From the NCBI GenBank assembly GCA_013817245.1, contig JACDDA010000002.1:1-64000 (forward strand): a stretch of 64,000 bases of DNA, written 5' to 3'. The translations under genes were made by a program, and so were the position numbers. Shown here piece after piece: positions 45,505-55,063 of the stretch. Every line of letters begins with the position of its first letter. Positions within the stretch are counted from its first letter, which is position 1. The notes under the pieces were generated by a model. It did no database searches. It was not told the DNA's origin and was given only the letters and a program-made list of their open reading frames with translations. Source of the stretch: Gammaproteobacteria bacterium. Its GTDB lineage: Bacteria > Pseudomonadota > Gammaproteobacteria > HTCC5015.

Positions 45505-46116
45505 CTATTTTTTTTTAGCTTTGGCGATAACGGGTTTTTTATACAAAGGATGCGAGGGATTTAAAACGGTGGCCTGTTGTGCATGAACATTCACTGCCGG
45601 CGCTTCAATCAGCGTTTGGCCATTTTTATCAACGACTTTGGCGCTAATGCTATGGGTACCGCGTTCTACCTGGCCAACATTCGTGCTCGCCGTATTTTCA
45701 GCGACCACTTTACCGTCCATGAGTAATTGCAGTGTGTGGCCTTGTGAACTTTGTAAATCCGGCTGCAAGGAAGCGCTGATGGTTAGCGTATCGGTGTTAA
45801 CTTTAATTATTTGATCTGCGGTGGGTACTAAAATTGTCAAACTGGTGTATTGAAATACGGGCTCGCGGCCATTGCCAAAATTCACCGCAGGCACATCCAC
45901 TACCGGTCGTGAATTGATAATGGGCAAGGCCATTTCGGTGGCGTCTTCTTTAGGCGGCAAATCGGTATAGGTCACGTTGCCTTGTTTATCCAACACTTTA
46001 TAAAGCTTTTTAACCGCAGGCGCGTCGGCAGCGGGCTCGGTGGAAGGTATGCCTTGGCTTACTGCGAACGAGGCCATTAAGCAGCTACTCAGTAAAACTG
46101 TCATTAAAATGCGCAT
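45505..46116 (-). CDS. DUF4124-type periplasmic protein
   Basis: This 203-residue exported protein has an N-terminal signal peptide (MRILMTVLLSSCLMASFA). A DUF4124-like segment follows (KLYKVLDKQGNVTYTDLPP), then beta-rich repeats resembling an Ig-like fold (GHTLQLLMDGKVVA) and a Lys-rich end (KAKKK). I chose ATG 46116 since GAGGG lies upstream. Found between glnA and ntrB, as in some other gammaproteobacteria; the function is unknown. Confidence 0.78.
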   Translation of the reverse strand: MRILMTVLLSSCLMASFAVSQGIPSTEPAADAPAVKKLYKVLDKQGNVTYTDLPPKEDATEMALPIINSRPVVDVPAVNFGNGREPVFQYTSLTILVPTADQIIKVNTDTLTISASLQPDLQSSQGHTLQLLMDGKVVAENTASTNVGQVERGTHSISAKVVDKNGQTLIEAPAVNVHAQQATVLNPSHPLYKKPVIAKAKKK

Positions 46117-46152
46117 AAAACCCTCACAGCTTAGAAGTGGCTTTATTGTAGC

Positions 46153-46190
46153 CCAAAAAAAACGCCCCTTTAAAGAAAGGGGCGTTTTTA
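46153..46190 (-). terminator. Rho-independent terminator of glnA
   Basis: AACGCCCCTTT (46161-46171), loop AAAG, AAAGGGGCGTT (46176-46186). On the minus strand the stem is followed by a run of eight T. It separates glnA from the DUF4124 and ntrBC genes. Confidence 0.92.
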
Positions 46191-46210
46191 CTGACCGACG
46201 TACTGTTAAA

Positions 46211-47620
46211 TTAAACGCTGTAATACAGTTCAAATTCAGCAGGATGGGTCGCCATACGTAAACGAGTAACTTCTTCCATTTTCAATTCGATGTAAGCATC
46301 AATCAAATCGTCGGTGAATACACCACCCATGGTGAGAAATTCACGATCGTTATCCAATGCATCCAACGCCATATCTAATGAATGACAAACTTTAGAGATC
46401 TTTTTGTCTTCTTCAGGCGGCAAGTCATACAAGTTTTTATCCATAGCATCGCCAGGGTGAATCTTGTTTTTAATGCCGTCCAAACCAGCCATCAACATTG
46501 CTGCGAAAGCTAAGTAAGGGTTCGCGCTGCAATCAGGGAAACGTACTTCGATACGACGACCTTTAGGATTGCTAACGTAAGGAATACGAATTGATGCAGA
46601 ACGATTACGCGCTGAATAAGCCAACATAACAGGCGCTTCGTAGCCAGGAACCAGGCGCTTGTAAGAGTTGGTTGAGGCATTAGTAAACGCATTCAAGGCT
46701 TTAGCATGCTTCAGAATACCGCCAATGTAGAACAATGCGGTTTCAGACAAACCACCATATAAATCACCGGTGAAGAGGTTCTTGCCGCCCTTCGCTAATG
46801 ATTGATGCACATGCATACCGCTGCCGTTATCACCCACTAAAGGCTTCGGCATGAAAGTCGCGGTTTTGCCATATTGGTGAGCAACGTTATGCACCACGTA
46901 TTTATGGGTTTGTAACTCGTCAGCTTTCAAGGTCAAGGTGTTAAAGCGGGTACCAATTTCGCATTGGCCAGCTGTAGCTACTTCGTGATGATGCACTTCA
47001 ACGACATGACCCATTTCTTCTAAGGTCGTGCACATAGCTGAACGTAAATCTTGTAAAGAGTCGATAGGTGGAACTGGGAAATAACCGCCTTTTACTACCG
47101 GACGATGGCCAGTATTGCCGCCTTCGAAGGTTCCTTTAGAAGACCATGCGGCTTCTTCAGAACCGATTTGGAAAAACGAACCTTCAATGCTATTGCCCCA
47201 TTTGACGTCGTCAAATACGAAGAACTCGGCTTCTGGACCAAAAAACGCCGTATCAGCAATGCCGGTTGATTTCATATAGGTTTCAGCGCGTTTTGCTAAT
47301 GAACGTGGATCACGCTCATAACCTTGCATAGTGGCAGGCTCAATAACGTCGCAACGCAAAATCAAGGTGGTTTCTTGGAAGAAAGGATCCAAAACAGCAG
47401 ATTCAGGATCTGGCATCAAAATCATGTCGGATTCATTAATGCCTTTCCAACCAGCAATAGAAGAACCATCGAACATTTTGCCTTCTTCGAAGGTGCTCGC
47501 TTCTACCGTGCTAGCGGGTGCGGTTACGTGTTGTTCTTTACCCTTAGTATCGGTAAAGCGGAAATCGACGTATCGAACGTCTTTTTCTTTAATTAATTTT
47601 AAAACGTCATTAGCAGACAT
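46211..47620 (-). CDS. glnA: Glutamine synthetase, type I
   Basis: A 469-residue enzyme making glutamine from glutamate, ammonia and ATP. Motifs: [22 protein letters not shown], the ATP-binding block [29 protein letters not shown] and the adenylylation Tyr in [10 protein letters not shown], the mark of GSI-beta enzymes regulated by GlnE. I chose ATG 47620, which has GGAG 6 bases upstream; the TTG at 47632 is less likely. A sigma-54 promoter and two NtrC-like sites lie upstream. Confidence 0.95.
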   Translation of the reverse strand: MSANDVLKLIKEKDVRYVDFRFTDTKGKEQHVTAPASTVEASTFEEGKMFDGSSIAGWKGINESDMILMPDPESAVLDPFFQETTLILRCDVIEPATMQGYERDPRSLAKRAETYMKSTGIADTAFFGPEAEFFVFDDVKWGNSIEGSFFQIGSEEAAWSSKGTFEGGNTGHRPVVKGGYFPVPPIDSLQDLRSAMCTTLEEMGHVVEVHHHEVATAGQCEIGTRFNTLTLKADELQTHKYVVHNVAHQYGKTATFMPKPLVGDNGSGMHVHQSLAKGGKNLFTGDLYGGLSETALFYIGGILKHAKALNAFTNASTNSYKRLVPGYEAPVMLAYSARNRSASIRIPYVSNPKGRRIEVRFPDCSANPYLAFAAMLMAGLDGIKNKIHPGDAMDKNLYDLPPEEDKKISKVCHSLDMALDALDNDREFLTMGGVFTDDLIDAYIELKMEEVTRLRMATHPAEFELYYSV

Positions 47621-47682
47621 CTCATGCTCCAAAAACAGTTAATCGGGTCTGGGAAGCTCAAAAGGCTTTGGCTGCCGCTACA

Positions 47683-47697
47683 GCATAAAATGTGCCA
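47683..47697 (-). promoter_or_regulatory. Sigma-54 promoter of glnA
   Basis: On the minus strand TGGCAC-ATTTT-ATGC (47697-47683) fits TGGCAC-N5-TTGC with one mismatch and retains the invariant GG (-24) and GC (-12). The start would be near 47671, about 50 bp before the ATG at 47620. Confidence 0.85.
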
Positions 47698-47758
47698 TGC
47701 GTCGCAGATAACAAAAGTCTTCAAAAACAAAGTGGTGGATGCGGGTTATCGTATAAAT

Positions 47759-47773
47759 GCACTGCTTGAGAGC
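47759..47773. promoter_or_regulatory. NtrC-like site 1 upstream of glnA
   Basis: GCACT-GCTTG-AGAGC fits the core GCACY-N5-RGTGC with one mismatch. Its centre is about 95 bp upstream of the predicted glnA start. Confidence 0.6.
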
Positions 47774-47790
47774 GCTTATAGCGGGTGCCA

Positions 47791-47805
47791 GCACTAATTT
47801 AGTGC
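47791..47805. promoter_or_regulatory. NtrC-like site 2 upstream of glnA
   Basis: GCACT-AATTT-AGTGC is a perfect dyad. It is exactly 32 bp, three helical turns, from site 1, the spacing of the two strong NtrC sites of E. coli glnA, at about -127. Confidence 0.75.
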
Positions 47806-47969
47806 GCCACTTGCTGTCTCTTTCATTCCCTATTAAGTACGGCCGTTGCCGACCGTTTACAGCGCGGGCATTCTGCCCGATGCGCGTCTTATTGAAAAGC
47901 TTTGCTTAGCTATTCAAGACTTACTGATTATTAGGGCGGCAGGCTATACTTGCGCGCCTTGTTATATGA

Positions 47970-48935
47970 GTGGTGTTACACGTGAGCTCGAGTCTAGAAA
48001 AAAGTATTCCAAAAAAATTCGATCCTAAATTTGATGTAACCACCTTCCAAGGCTTAATCCTAAGCTTGCAAGATTACTGGGCTCAGCACGGCTGCGCTAT
48101 TTTGCAACCTTATGATATGGAAATGGGCGCAGGCACATTTCACCCCTCGACTTTTTTACGCGCGATTGGCCCCGAACCTTGGCGTGCTGCGTATGTACAA
48201 CCTTCACGTCGTCCCACCGATGGCCGTTACGGCGAAAACCCCAATCGCTTACAACATTATTATCAGTTTCAAGTACTGCTCAAACCGTCGCCGGACAATA
48301 TTCAAGAATTGTATTTAGATTCATTACGCATGTTAGGTTTTGATCTTCTGGTGCACGACATTCGCTTCGTCGAAGACAACTGGGAATCACCGACATTAGG
48401 CGCGTGGGGTTTGGGTTGGGAGGTTTGGCTAAATGGAATGGAAGTCACGCAATTTACTTATTTCCAACAAGTCGGTGGCTTAGATTGCAAACCTGTCAGC
48501 GGTGAAATCACTTACGGTTTAGAACGCTTAGCGATGTATTTGCAAAATGTGGAAAGTGTTTACGATTTAGTGTGGGCTCGCGGACCACAAGGCGTAGTAA
48601 CGTATGGTCATGTGTATCATCAAAACGAAGTTGAACAATCGCGTTATAACTTTGAAGAAGCGGATACCGCTTGGTTATTCAGTGCGTTCGATCAACATGA
48701 AAAAGAATGTTTACGTTTGCTAGAAAAAGCCTTGCCATTGCCAGCGTATGAACAAATCTTAAAAGCGTCGCATACCTTTAATTTGCTGGATGCGCGGCAT
48801 GCAATTTCAGTCACCGAACGCCAACGATTTATTTTGCGTGTGCGGACATTGGCGCGCGAAGTTGCGCAAGCGTATTACCAAGCGCGTGAAACATTAGGCT
48901 TTCCTATGTTGTCTGCTACTAAGGAAACTCACTAA
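47970..48935 (+). CDS. glyQ: Glycyl-tRNA synthetase alpha subunit
   Basis: The catalytic alpha subunit of the (alpha-beta)2 glycyl-tRNA synthetase. Conserved block [17 protein letters not shown], then [20 protein letters not shown] and [20 protein letters not shown]. Homology begins about 20 codons after the first start; GTG at 47970, 47973 or 47982 are all possible and no ribosome-binding site is decisive. The stop overlaps glyS ATG by one base. Confidence 0.94.
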   Translation: MVLHVSSSLEKSIPKKFDPKFDVTTFQGLILSLQDYWAQHGCAILQPYDMEMGAGTFHPSTFLRAIGPEPWRAAYVQPSRRPTDGRYGENPNRLQHYYQFQVLLKPSPDNIQELYLDSLRMLGFDLLVHDIRFVEDNWESPTLGAWGLGWEVWLNGMEVTQFTYFQQVGGLDCKPVSGEITYGLERLAMYLQNVESVYDLVWARGPQGVVTYGHVYHQNEVEQSRYNFEEADTAWLFSAFDQHEKECLRLLEKALPLPAYEQILKASHTFNLLDARHAISVTERQRFILRVRTLAREVAQAYYQARETLGFPMLSATKETH

Positions 48936-51016
48936 TGAGCGCAACAAAATTATCCAGCCTGCTCATCGAAATTGGCACCGAAGAATTACCACCTTTAGCA
49001 TTGCCCGCTTTATCCAGCGCATTTGCAGAAGGAATTCAACGCGGCTTTAAAGATTTAGGTTTTAGTGAATTCAGCATAGAAACATTTGCCACGCCACGCC
49101 GTTTAGCCGTGTTGTTAAAAAATGTTCCGCTACAACAACCCGATCAAAAAATTGAACGTCGTGGACCACCAGCACAAGCCGCGTTTGATAAAGACGGCAA
49201 ACCTACAAAAGCTGCCGAAGCATTTGCACAATCTTGCGGTGTTAGCATCGAAAAAATTCAACGCTTAAAAACCGATAAAGGCGAATACCTTTATTACGAA
49301 GCAACCCAAGCCGGCGCTGCAACCACTGAATGTGTCGCGGCGATTGTGCAAACATCACTCGATGCTTTACCGATTCCTAAGCGCATGCGCTGGGGCAGTG
49401 GCAATGCAGAATTTGTCCGTCCCGTTAAATGGTTGGTTTTATTATTTGGCGAACAGATTATTCCCGCCACTATTTTAGGCGTGACAGCATCGAACCAAAC
49501 ATTTGGGCATCGTTTTTATAACGCTGATGCCATCACGCTAAAACATGCTGATGATTATGAAAAAATCTTAGCGGATGCGAAAGTGATCGCCAACTTTGCA
49601 AAACGCCGCGATGCCATTCAACAACAAGTACAAACTGCAGCAACAACAGTGGGCGGCAATATTCGTTGGCAACAAGATAGTGATTTATTAAACGAGGTCA
49701 CCGCCTTAGTTGAATGGCCTTCTGCCGTTAGCTGCCAATTCGAAACGCATTTCCTTGCCGTACCTGCCGAAGCGTTGGTTTCCACAATGAAAACCAATCA
49801 GCGTTATTTCGCCGTTTATGATGCACAAGACAAACTCACCGCGCATTTTATTACCGTTGCCAATATTGAAAGCGCCGATGTTGCACAAGTACGCGCGGGC
49901 AATGAACGTGTCGTACGTCCGCGTTTTGCGGATGCGAAGTTTTTCTTTGAAAATGATAAACGCAGCACCTTAGCCGCAAGACAAAACAAATTAAATGACA
50001 TCGTATTTCAAACCAAATTAGGCTCTATCGGTGACAAAGTTAATCGCATGGTTAGCATTGCTTTAGTCATCAGCAAAACCATTAACGCTGATGAATCATC
50101 GATCACCACCGCGGGTGGTCTTGCGAAATGTGATTTGTTAACGGATATGGTGCAAGAATTTCCAGAATTACAAGGCATCATCGGTAGTTATTATGCGCGT
50201 TATGACGGTGAAGCCGATGAAGTCTGCGCTGCGATTCGTGAACATTATTTACCCCGCTTTGCCGGTGACGTTTTACCCGAAACCAAAACCGGTCAGGCGC
50301 TGGCCTTAGCTGATCGCATTGATACCTTATTAGGTGTTTTTAGTATTGGCCAACAACCGACCGGCTCCAAAGATCCGTTTGGTTTGCGCCGCGCTGCCAT
50401 TGGCGTGATTCGTATTATTCTCGATAAAAAACTCGATATTGATTTATTAGAGCTGTTAAAAAAATCAGCAGCTGATGACTTTAAAGCTGAGCTTAATGCG
50501 CGCGCCGCAGCGGAGCCGGTATTTGATTACATCATCGGTCGTCTACGCGCTGAATATGAAAACGACGGCTTTACACCACAACAATTCGAAGCGGTGTTGG
50601 CCTGCAAACCTACGCGCTTATTAGATTTTGATAAACGCATGCGCGCCTTAGCTGCGTTTCAAAAATTAGATGCGAGCACATCATTGGCAGCCGCCAACAA
50701 ACGCATTAGCAATATCTTGAAAAAGACTGCAGCGCCTGCTAACACAAATATTAATGTTGCATTGCTAAACGAAACCGCAGAGAAAAATTTGTATCAGGCA
50801 CTTATTACACTACTGCCAACGGTAGAGCCACTGATCCATAACAGTCAATACGAACAAGCTTTAGTACAACTCGCGGCATTACGAGAACCCGTTGATGCGT
50901 TTTTTGAAAACGTCATGGTGATGGCTGATGATACCGCCGTGCGTAATAATCGCTTGAATCTATTACTACAGTTAAAAAATACCTTCGGCAGCATTGCCGA
51001 TATCAGTCATTTATAA
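48935..51016 (+). CDS. glyS: Glycyl-tRNA synthetase beta subunit
   Basis: A 693-residue beta subunit. Conserved N-terminus LLIEIGTEELPPLALP, ATPRRLAVLLK, GPPAQAAFDKDG and central KMRWGSGNAEFVRPVKWL-like KRMRWGSGNAEFVRPVKW, HRFYNADAI, and TGSKDPFGLRRAA near residue 480. The C-terminal anticodon-binding part is complete. It binds tRNA and partners GlyQ. The start overlaps the glyQ stop. Confidence 0.95.
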   Translation: MSATKLSSLLIEIGTEELPPLALPALSSAFAEGIQRGFKDLGFSEFSIETFATPRRLAVLLKNVPLQQPDQKIERRGPPAQAAFDKDGKPTKAAEAFAQSCGVSIEKIQRLKTDKGEYLYYEATQAGAATTECVAAIVQTSLDALPIPKRMRWGSGNAEFVRPVKWLVLLFGEQIIPATILGVTASNQTFGHRFYNADAITLKHADDYEKILADAKVIANFAKRRDAIQQQVQTAATTVGGNIRWQQDSDLLNEVTALVEWPSAVSCQFETHFLAVPAEALVSTMKTNQRYFAVYDAQDKLTAHFITVANIESADVAQVRAGNERVVRPRFADAKFFFENDKRSTLAARQNKLNDIVFQTKLGSIGDKVNRMVSIALVISKTINADESSITTAGGLAKCDLLTDMVQEFPELQGIIGSYYARYDGEADEVCAAIREHYLPRFAGDVLPETKTGQALALADRIDTLLGVFSIGQQPTGSKDPFGLRRAAIGVIRIILDKKLDIDLLELLKKSAADDFKAELNARAAAEPVFDYIIGRLRAEYENDGFTPQQFEAVLACKPTRLLDFDKRMRALAAFQKLDASTSLAAANKRISNILKKTAAPANTNINVALLNETAEKNLYQALITLLPTVEPLIHNSQYEQALVQLAALREPVDAFFENVMVMADDTAVRNNRLNLLLQLKNTFGSIADISHL

Positions 51017-51036
51017 ATTACGTCTGGATAAACACC

Positions 51037-51771
51037 GTGTTTAAAAAACTAGAACTCTACATTCGCGCTATTATTTATTTTTTATTTTCTGCGACCGTTA
51101 CCGTCACGCATGGCATTGGCATGATTTCCTTAGGCTGGATATCTTTCGCTTCATGCTCCGCCATTGGTCGTCACTGGTGTCGTTGCAATATTTGGGCATT
51201 AAAATATATCTGCAAGCTGGATTATCGAGTAGAAGGTGCTGAGCATATTCCGACCACACCCACTATTGTGCTTTCCAAACATCAGTCGGCTTATGAAACG
51301 TATTTGTTCATGAAATTATTTCCACCCATTTCATGGGTGTTAAAACGTGAATTGTTTTTAATTCCTGTGTTTGGTTGGAGCTTGGCATTAACCAAACCGA
51401 TTGCTATTGATCGTAAAGCCGGCGCACGCGCAATTGATCAAGTCGTTAAACAAGGCATTCAAAGTTTAAAAGAAGGGCGATGGGTCGTTATTTTTCCTGA
51501 AGGCACACGCACACGTCCTGGCAGCCCAGTAAATTATCGCGCGGGTGGTAGCGTGCTCGCCGTTAAAAGCGGTCAACCCATTTTACCCGTCGCTTTAAAC
51601 ACGGGTGCATTTTGGCCAAAAGGTCAATTCATTAAATACCCTGGCACCATCACCGTTTGTTTTGGCCCATTGATTGAAACCACCAACAAAACATCTGAAG
51701 AAGTTTTGGCAGAAACCAAAGCATGGATAGAAAATAAAATGGAAGAAATCAATCAACGGGCGACTGTTTAA
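51037..51771 (+). CDS. Lysophospholipid acyltransferase, PlsC family
   Basis: A 244-residue membrane-bound acyltransferase likely to acylate 1-acylglycerol-3-phosphate. One N-terminal membrane segment (IRAIIYFLFSATVTV), the acceptor motif KHQSAYETYL (HX4E where HX4D is usual), VLKRELFLIPVFGW and FPEGTRTRPG. The Glu variant is common in one subfamily. The start is GTG. It follows glyS by 20 bp and precedes a DUF1232 gene, so they may be one unit. Confidence 0.88.
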   Translation: MFKKLELYIRAIIYFLFSATVTVTHGIGMISLGWISFASCSAIGRHWCRCNIWALKYICKLDYRVEGAEHIPTTPTIVLSKHQSAYETYLFMKLFPPISWVLKRELFLIPVFGWSLALTKPIAIDRKAGARAIDQVVKQGIQSLKEGRWVVIFPEGTRTRPGSPVNYRAGGSVLAVKSGQPILPVALNTGAFWPKGQFIKYPGTITVCFGPLIETTNKTSEEVLAETKAWIENKMEEINQRATV

Positions 51772-51780
51772 CATTTAACT

Positions 51781-52167
51781 ATGTTGCCGCAAAAAAACTG
51801 GCGTACTTTTTTTAGAACAGCTCTACAAAACCTTCGTCAACACGCCCTTAGCGCTTTTTTTCTGGCGCGTCATCCGCGCACACCCGTGCTTGCTCGTTTA
51901 CTGCTAGTTTTAATAGTCGCTTATGCGTTTAGCCCAATTGATTTTATTCCTGACTTTATTCCGATCTTAGGTCAGCTGGATGATTTATTATTTGTGTCAT
52001 TAGGCATTTTTATTGTACGGCAATTAGTTTCAGCATCACTGTGGAATGAATGCGCGGACATGGCTAAAACTACACTAGCAAAACCACCGAGTAGCAAGGT
52101 AGGTTTATTCATTGTTATTGCTCTGTGGTTAATCATCATTTCATTGAGCGTTTATTATTTTATTTAA
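51781..52167 (+). CDS. DUF1232 membrane protein
   Basis: A 128-residue protein with the DUF1232 core (YAFSPIDFIPDFIPILGQLDDL), between hydrophobic segments, and a C-terminal membrane helix (LFIVIALWLIIISLSVYYF). Function unknown; the family is widespread as small membrane proteins. It begins 9 bp after the acyltransferase, suggesting co-transcription. Confidence 0.85.
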   Translation: MLPQKNWRTFFRTALQNLRQHALSAFFLARHPRTPVLARLLLVLIVAYAFSPIDFIPDFIPILGQLDDLLFVSLGIFIVRQLVSASLWNECADMAKTTLAKPPSSKVGLFIVIALWLIIISLSVYYFI

Positions 52168-52326
52168 TCATCTAATACAAAAAAATAGCTTGGTAGATGC
52201 GCGGCATAAAATATGCATCGGCATTTTTAATCAAAAACATTCGACTCGTCGTTACGTGACTATAGCGGCGGAGCGACGAGCGAAATCTCTTTTGAGTTTT
52301 TATGTCACATTGCGATGGCAAAAAAT

Positions 52327-52361
52327 GAATAATGATATTATTCACCTAGGTGAATAATATC
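52327..52361. promoter_or_regulatory. 28-bp perfect palindrome with a third half-site
   Basis: GATATTATTCACCT (52334-52347) is directly followed by its exact reverse complement (52348-52361). An additional GAATAAT at 52327-52333 forms a second dyad with ATTATTC (52337-52343). The GTGAATA half is repeated at 52698-52704 / 52717-52723 near the Fic gene. It is within the 240-bp gap after DUF1232, which also has a CTCGTCG/CGACGAG pair (52245-52280). Operator or terminator function is open. Confidence 0.7.
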
Positions 52362-52407
52362 CCCGGATTTCACCGAATCAATTCGGTTTCATCCAGGCTA
52401 CATACTA

Positions 52408-52623
52408 TTATTTTACATCGGCAATTATTTCAATTATTTTCGACAAACAATTCTCGCCACAAACCCGACAACAGCCTCTTATATATTTATGGTTAGCTTC
52501 AATGTATATCTGAGCATTGGTGATACCTAGATCAGCTAACTGACATTTGGAGCACCAAGTATCTTTCAGATACGAATTCTTTTCAGTTTCTGACAGGGTA
52601 TTTAAGTCGATTATTTTCTTCAT
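52408..52623 (-). CDS. Small Cys-rich protein
   Basis: A 71-residue protein from ATG 52623, which has AGGAAA at the right distance. Cys pattern CSKC in the middle and RGCCRVCGENC nearer the end suggests a zinc- or metal-binding site. No family recognised. Genes on both sides run the other way, so it is probably its own transcript. The longer frame to 52674 starts at a less likely upstream codon. Confidence 0.65.
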   Translation of the reverse strand: MKKIIDLNTLSETEKNSYLKDTWCSKCQLADLGITNAQIYIEANHKYIRGCCRVCGENCLSKIIEIIADVK

Positions 52624-52697
52624 GTTTTCCTTAGCCAGGTAGCGTAGCGAGCAAGGGACAATAACATCAGGCATTGTGCCGACTGTAAAGATAGCCA

Positions 52698-52723
52698 GTG
52701 AATACTCTCTGCTTATTATTCAC
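52698..52723. promoter_or_regulatory. Inverted repeat upstream of the Fic gene
   Basis: GTGAATA (52698-52704) and TATTCAC (52717-52723) are perfect arms 12 bp apart, the same half-site as in the palindrome at 52334-52361. It is 64 bp upstream of the Fic ATG. Confidence 0.5.
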
Positions 52724-52786
52724 TCTGAATTTCTGCTTAAAGTTAACATCTCGAAAAATGGGTGTAATTGGGTGTATTATTGGTTG

Positions 52787-53836
52787 ATGCTGAAAACCAA
52801 CACCCTCCAGATCACCCCTCAAATCCTCAATCTCATCGCCAAAATCGATGAGTTTAAAGGCGCGTGGCGCGCTTTGGGGACGCTGGCGCCCGAGCGTTTA
52901 TCGGCGCTGCGGCGGGTTGCTACTATCGAAAGCATCGGTTCTTCCACGCGCATCGAGGGCAGCAAGCTGTCCGATCGAGAGGTGGAACTGCTGTTATCTA
53001 AGCTTGAAATCAAATCTTTTGCTTCCCGCGACGAACAAGAAGTAGCGGGTTATGCGGAGCTGATGGATGTGGTGTTTTCGTCTTGGCAATCGATTCCATT
53101 CACTGAAAACCATCTTAAACAATTGCATCAAATCCTACTGCGCTATAGTGAAAAGGACGATTGGCATCGCGGTAGTTACAAAACCAACGCGAACAATATC
53201 GTTGCTTTCGACGAAAACGGTGTGCAAATTGGCATCGTGTTTCAAACCGCCTCGCCTTTTGATACGCCGCGCTTAATGACAGACCTGTTGACGTGGGTGA
53301 ATGAAGAACGCGAAGCGTCCCACTTACATCCGCTGCTAATTATCGCGCTATATGTTGTGGTATTTTTGGAAATCCATCCTTTCCAGGATGGCAATGGCCG
53401 ATTAAGCCGAGTGTTAACCACGCTTTTGCTGTTACAAGCGGGTTATGTTTATGTGCCATATAGTTCGCTAGAAAGTGTGATCGAACAAAACAAAGAAGCT
53501 TATTATCTAGCGTTGCGGCAAACACAAAGCACCATTCGCAACGATTCGCCGAACTGGCAACCATGGCTTATATTTTTTCTCAGCTCGCTTGCCGACCAAG
53601 TTGAACGGCTTACCAAAAAAGTGAAACGCGAAAAAATCGTGCTAGCGGCTATGCCAGAATTATCTTTGCAAATTGTAGAATTCGCGCGCGAACATGGTCG
53701 CATCACTATTGGCGAAGCGATTAAACTCACTAATACTAGTCGCAATACACTGAAACAACATTTTCGAACACTTGTTGAGCGTGGCACACTAAACCAACAT
53801 GGTAGTGGTCGCGGTGTTTGGTACACCTTACGCTGA
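52787..53836 (+). CDS. Fic-domain protein with C-terminal winged helix
   Basis: A 349-residue protein from ATG 52787. The N-terminal inhibitory motif is STRIEG (about 53-58, S/TxxxEG). The Fic core is HPFQDGNGRLSR (His197 to Arg208), with the catalytic His, Asp, GNGR and final Arg all intact. A winged-helix DNA-binding end follows (ITIGEAIKLTNTSRNTLKQH). Fic proteins transfer AMP (or other nucleotides) from ATP to protein hydroxyls, and this one may also regulate transcription. The substrate is unknown. A longer GTG start (52676) runs through the promoter and is rejected. Confidence 0.9.
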   Translation: MLKTNTLQITPQILNLIAKIDEFKGAWRALGTLAPERLSALRRVATIESIGSSTRIEGSKLSDREVELLLSKLEIKSFASRDEQEVAGYAELMDVVFSSWQSIPFTENHLKQLHQILLRYSEKDDWHRGSYKTNANNIVAFDENGVQIGIVFQTASPFDTPRLMTDLLTWVNEEREASHLHPLLIIALYVVVFLEIHPFQDGNGRLSRVLTTLLLLQAGYVYVPYSSLESVIEQNKEAYYLALRQTQSTIRNDSPNWQPWLIFFLSSLADQVERLTKKVKREKIVLAAMPELSLQIVEFAREHGRITIGEAIKLTNTSRNTLKQHFRTLVERGTLNQHGSGRGVWYTLR

Positions 53837-53891
53837 ACAAGCTGCAATTTTAAAAATTTTTTTAATATTAATTTAACGCTCGTGAACAAAT

Positions 53892-55004
53892 ATGGCTGAA
53901 CCTTTAAAAAATCATTTTGGCGTAGACGTACCGAAAAAAATCGCAGCAATGATCAGCGCAGTTTATCCACGTTTTCCTACAGAGGCATTTATTACGGATG
54001 CGCTCACGGGTTATCAAGCATTAGAGTTAATGCCGCGTGGTTGGCATATCGCGCATGTTTTACGTCGGCATTTGCCGCAGGATTACGCAAAGGCTGCTGA
54101 AATATTAATGGCGTCGCTGGGAGCCAAACTAACGCAAACCGATAACAATGGCATGGCACCTTTTTTATATATGCCGCATGCATTTTTTGTTGCTGAATAT
54201 GGTTTAGATCATTTTGAAATTTCGATGCAAGCGCAGTATGAATTAACTCAGCGTTTCACTGCTGAATTCAGTATTCGTCCTTATCTTATGCAGCATCAAG
54301 CAAAAACCTTGGCGCGTTTGCGCGAGTGGACAAAGGACGAAAACGCATCTGTGCGACGCCTGGTTTCTGAAGGCACACGGCCGCGTTTGCCATGGGCACC
54401 ACGTCTGCGTGAATTCCAACGTGATCCGACACCTGTTTTAGCTTTGCTTGAATGTTTAAAAGATGATCCCGCTTTATATGTGCGGCGTTCGGTGGCTAAT
54501 AATTTAAATGATATTGGCAAAGATCATCCCGATATACTAGTTAAGACTGCCAAAAGCTGGATGCAGGATGCGGATGAAAATCGTCGCTGGATTGTGCGGC
54601 ATGCTTTACGTTCAGCGGTTAAAAATGCAGATGCTGCGGCATTGCAGATTTTAGGTTTTAGCAAAAGCAAAACGTTGTTGACGCAGAATGCCAAGATTAA
54701 ACCTAAGCGTGCGGCAATAGGCGAAGCGGTGGTTATTAGTTTTGAGATTCAAAACAAATCAACTAAACCGCAATCAGCACTAGTAGATTTCTGCATACAT
54801 TTTGTAAAAGCCAATGGCAAGACTAGCGCCAAAGTATTTAAGCTTAAAAAACTGGTTTTAGCGCCGGGTGAAATATGCGCGCTTAGCAAAAAGATTTCTT
54901 TAAAAGAGATGACGACTCGCAAGCATTATGCGGGGCTACATAAAGTAAATTTATTAATTAATGGCGCTAGCTCGTCATTGGGTGAGTTTTATTTACGCAT
55001 ATAA
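53892..55004 (+). CDS. AlkD-like HEAT-repeat DNA alkylation repair protein
   Basis: A 370-residue protein of the COG4335/AlkD-related family. N-terminal and central alpha-helical HEAT-like repeats contain ASVRRLVSEGTRPRLPWAPR and LYVRRSVANNLNDIGKDHPD. A beta-rich C-terminal part of about 100 residues follows (KIKPKRAAIGEAVVISFEIQ). AlkD removes alkylated bases such as N7-methylguanine; I cannot confirm its catalytic Trp/Asp/Arg set here, so glycosylase activity is inferred. It lies 55 bp after the Fic gene and may share its transcript. Confidence 0.82.
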   Translation: MAEPLKNHFGVDVPKKIAAMISAVYPRFPTEAFITDALTGYQALELMPRGWHIAHVLRRHLPQDYAKAAEILMASLGAKLTQTDNNGMAPFLYMPHAFFVAEYGLDHFEISMQAQYELTQRFTAEFSIRPYLMQHQAKTLARLREWTKDENASVRRLVSEGTRPRLPWAPRLREFQRDPTPVLALLECLKDDPALYVRRSVANNLNDIGKDHPDILVKTAKSWMQDADENRRWIVRHALRSAVKNADAAALQILGFSKSKTLLTQNAKIKPKRAAIGEAVVISFEIQNKSTKPQSALVDFCIHFVKANGKTSAKVFKLKKLVLAPGEICALSKKISLKEMTTRKHYAGLHKVNLLINGASSSLGEFYLRI

Positions 55005-55014
55005 CATCCTGCAA

Positions 55015-55042
55015 TAAAAAAGCCGCAGAAGCGGCTTTTTTA
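55015..55042. terminator. Bidirectional terminator
   Basis: AGCCGC (55021-55026), loop AGAA, GCGGCT (55031-55036) with A6 before and T6 after. It lies between converging genes. Confidence 0.9.
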
Positions 55043-55063
55043 TTCTAAATATTAAAAAAAATC

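Larger units (their letters stand above)
47621..47969. other. 349-bp divergent control region between glnA and glyQ
   Basis: It holds the sigma-54 promoter of glnA and the two NtrC-like sites described separately. Nothing else definite is seen on the glyQ side; no T-box or other riboswitch was recognised. Confidence 0.6.

Noticed and set aside
52676-52786. Extended N-terminus of the Fic protein from GTG 52676
   Set aside because: Homology begins at ATG 52787, and the extension covers the repeats and promoter region.
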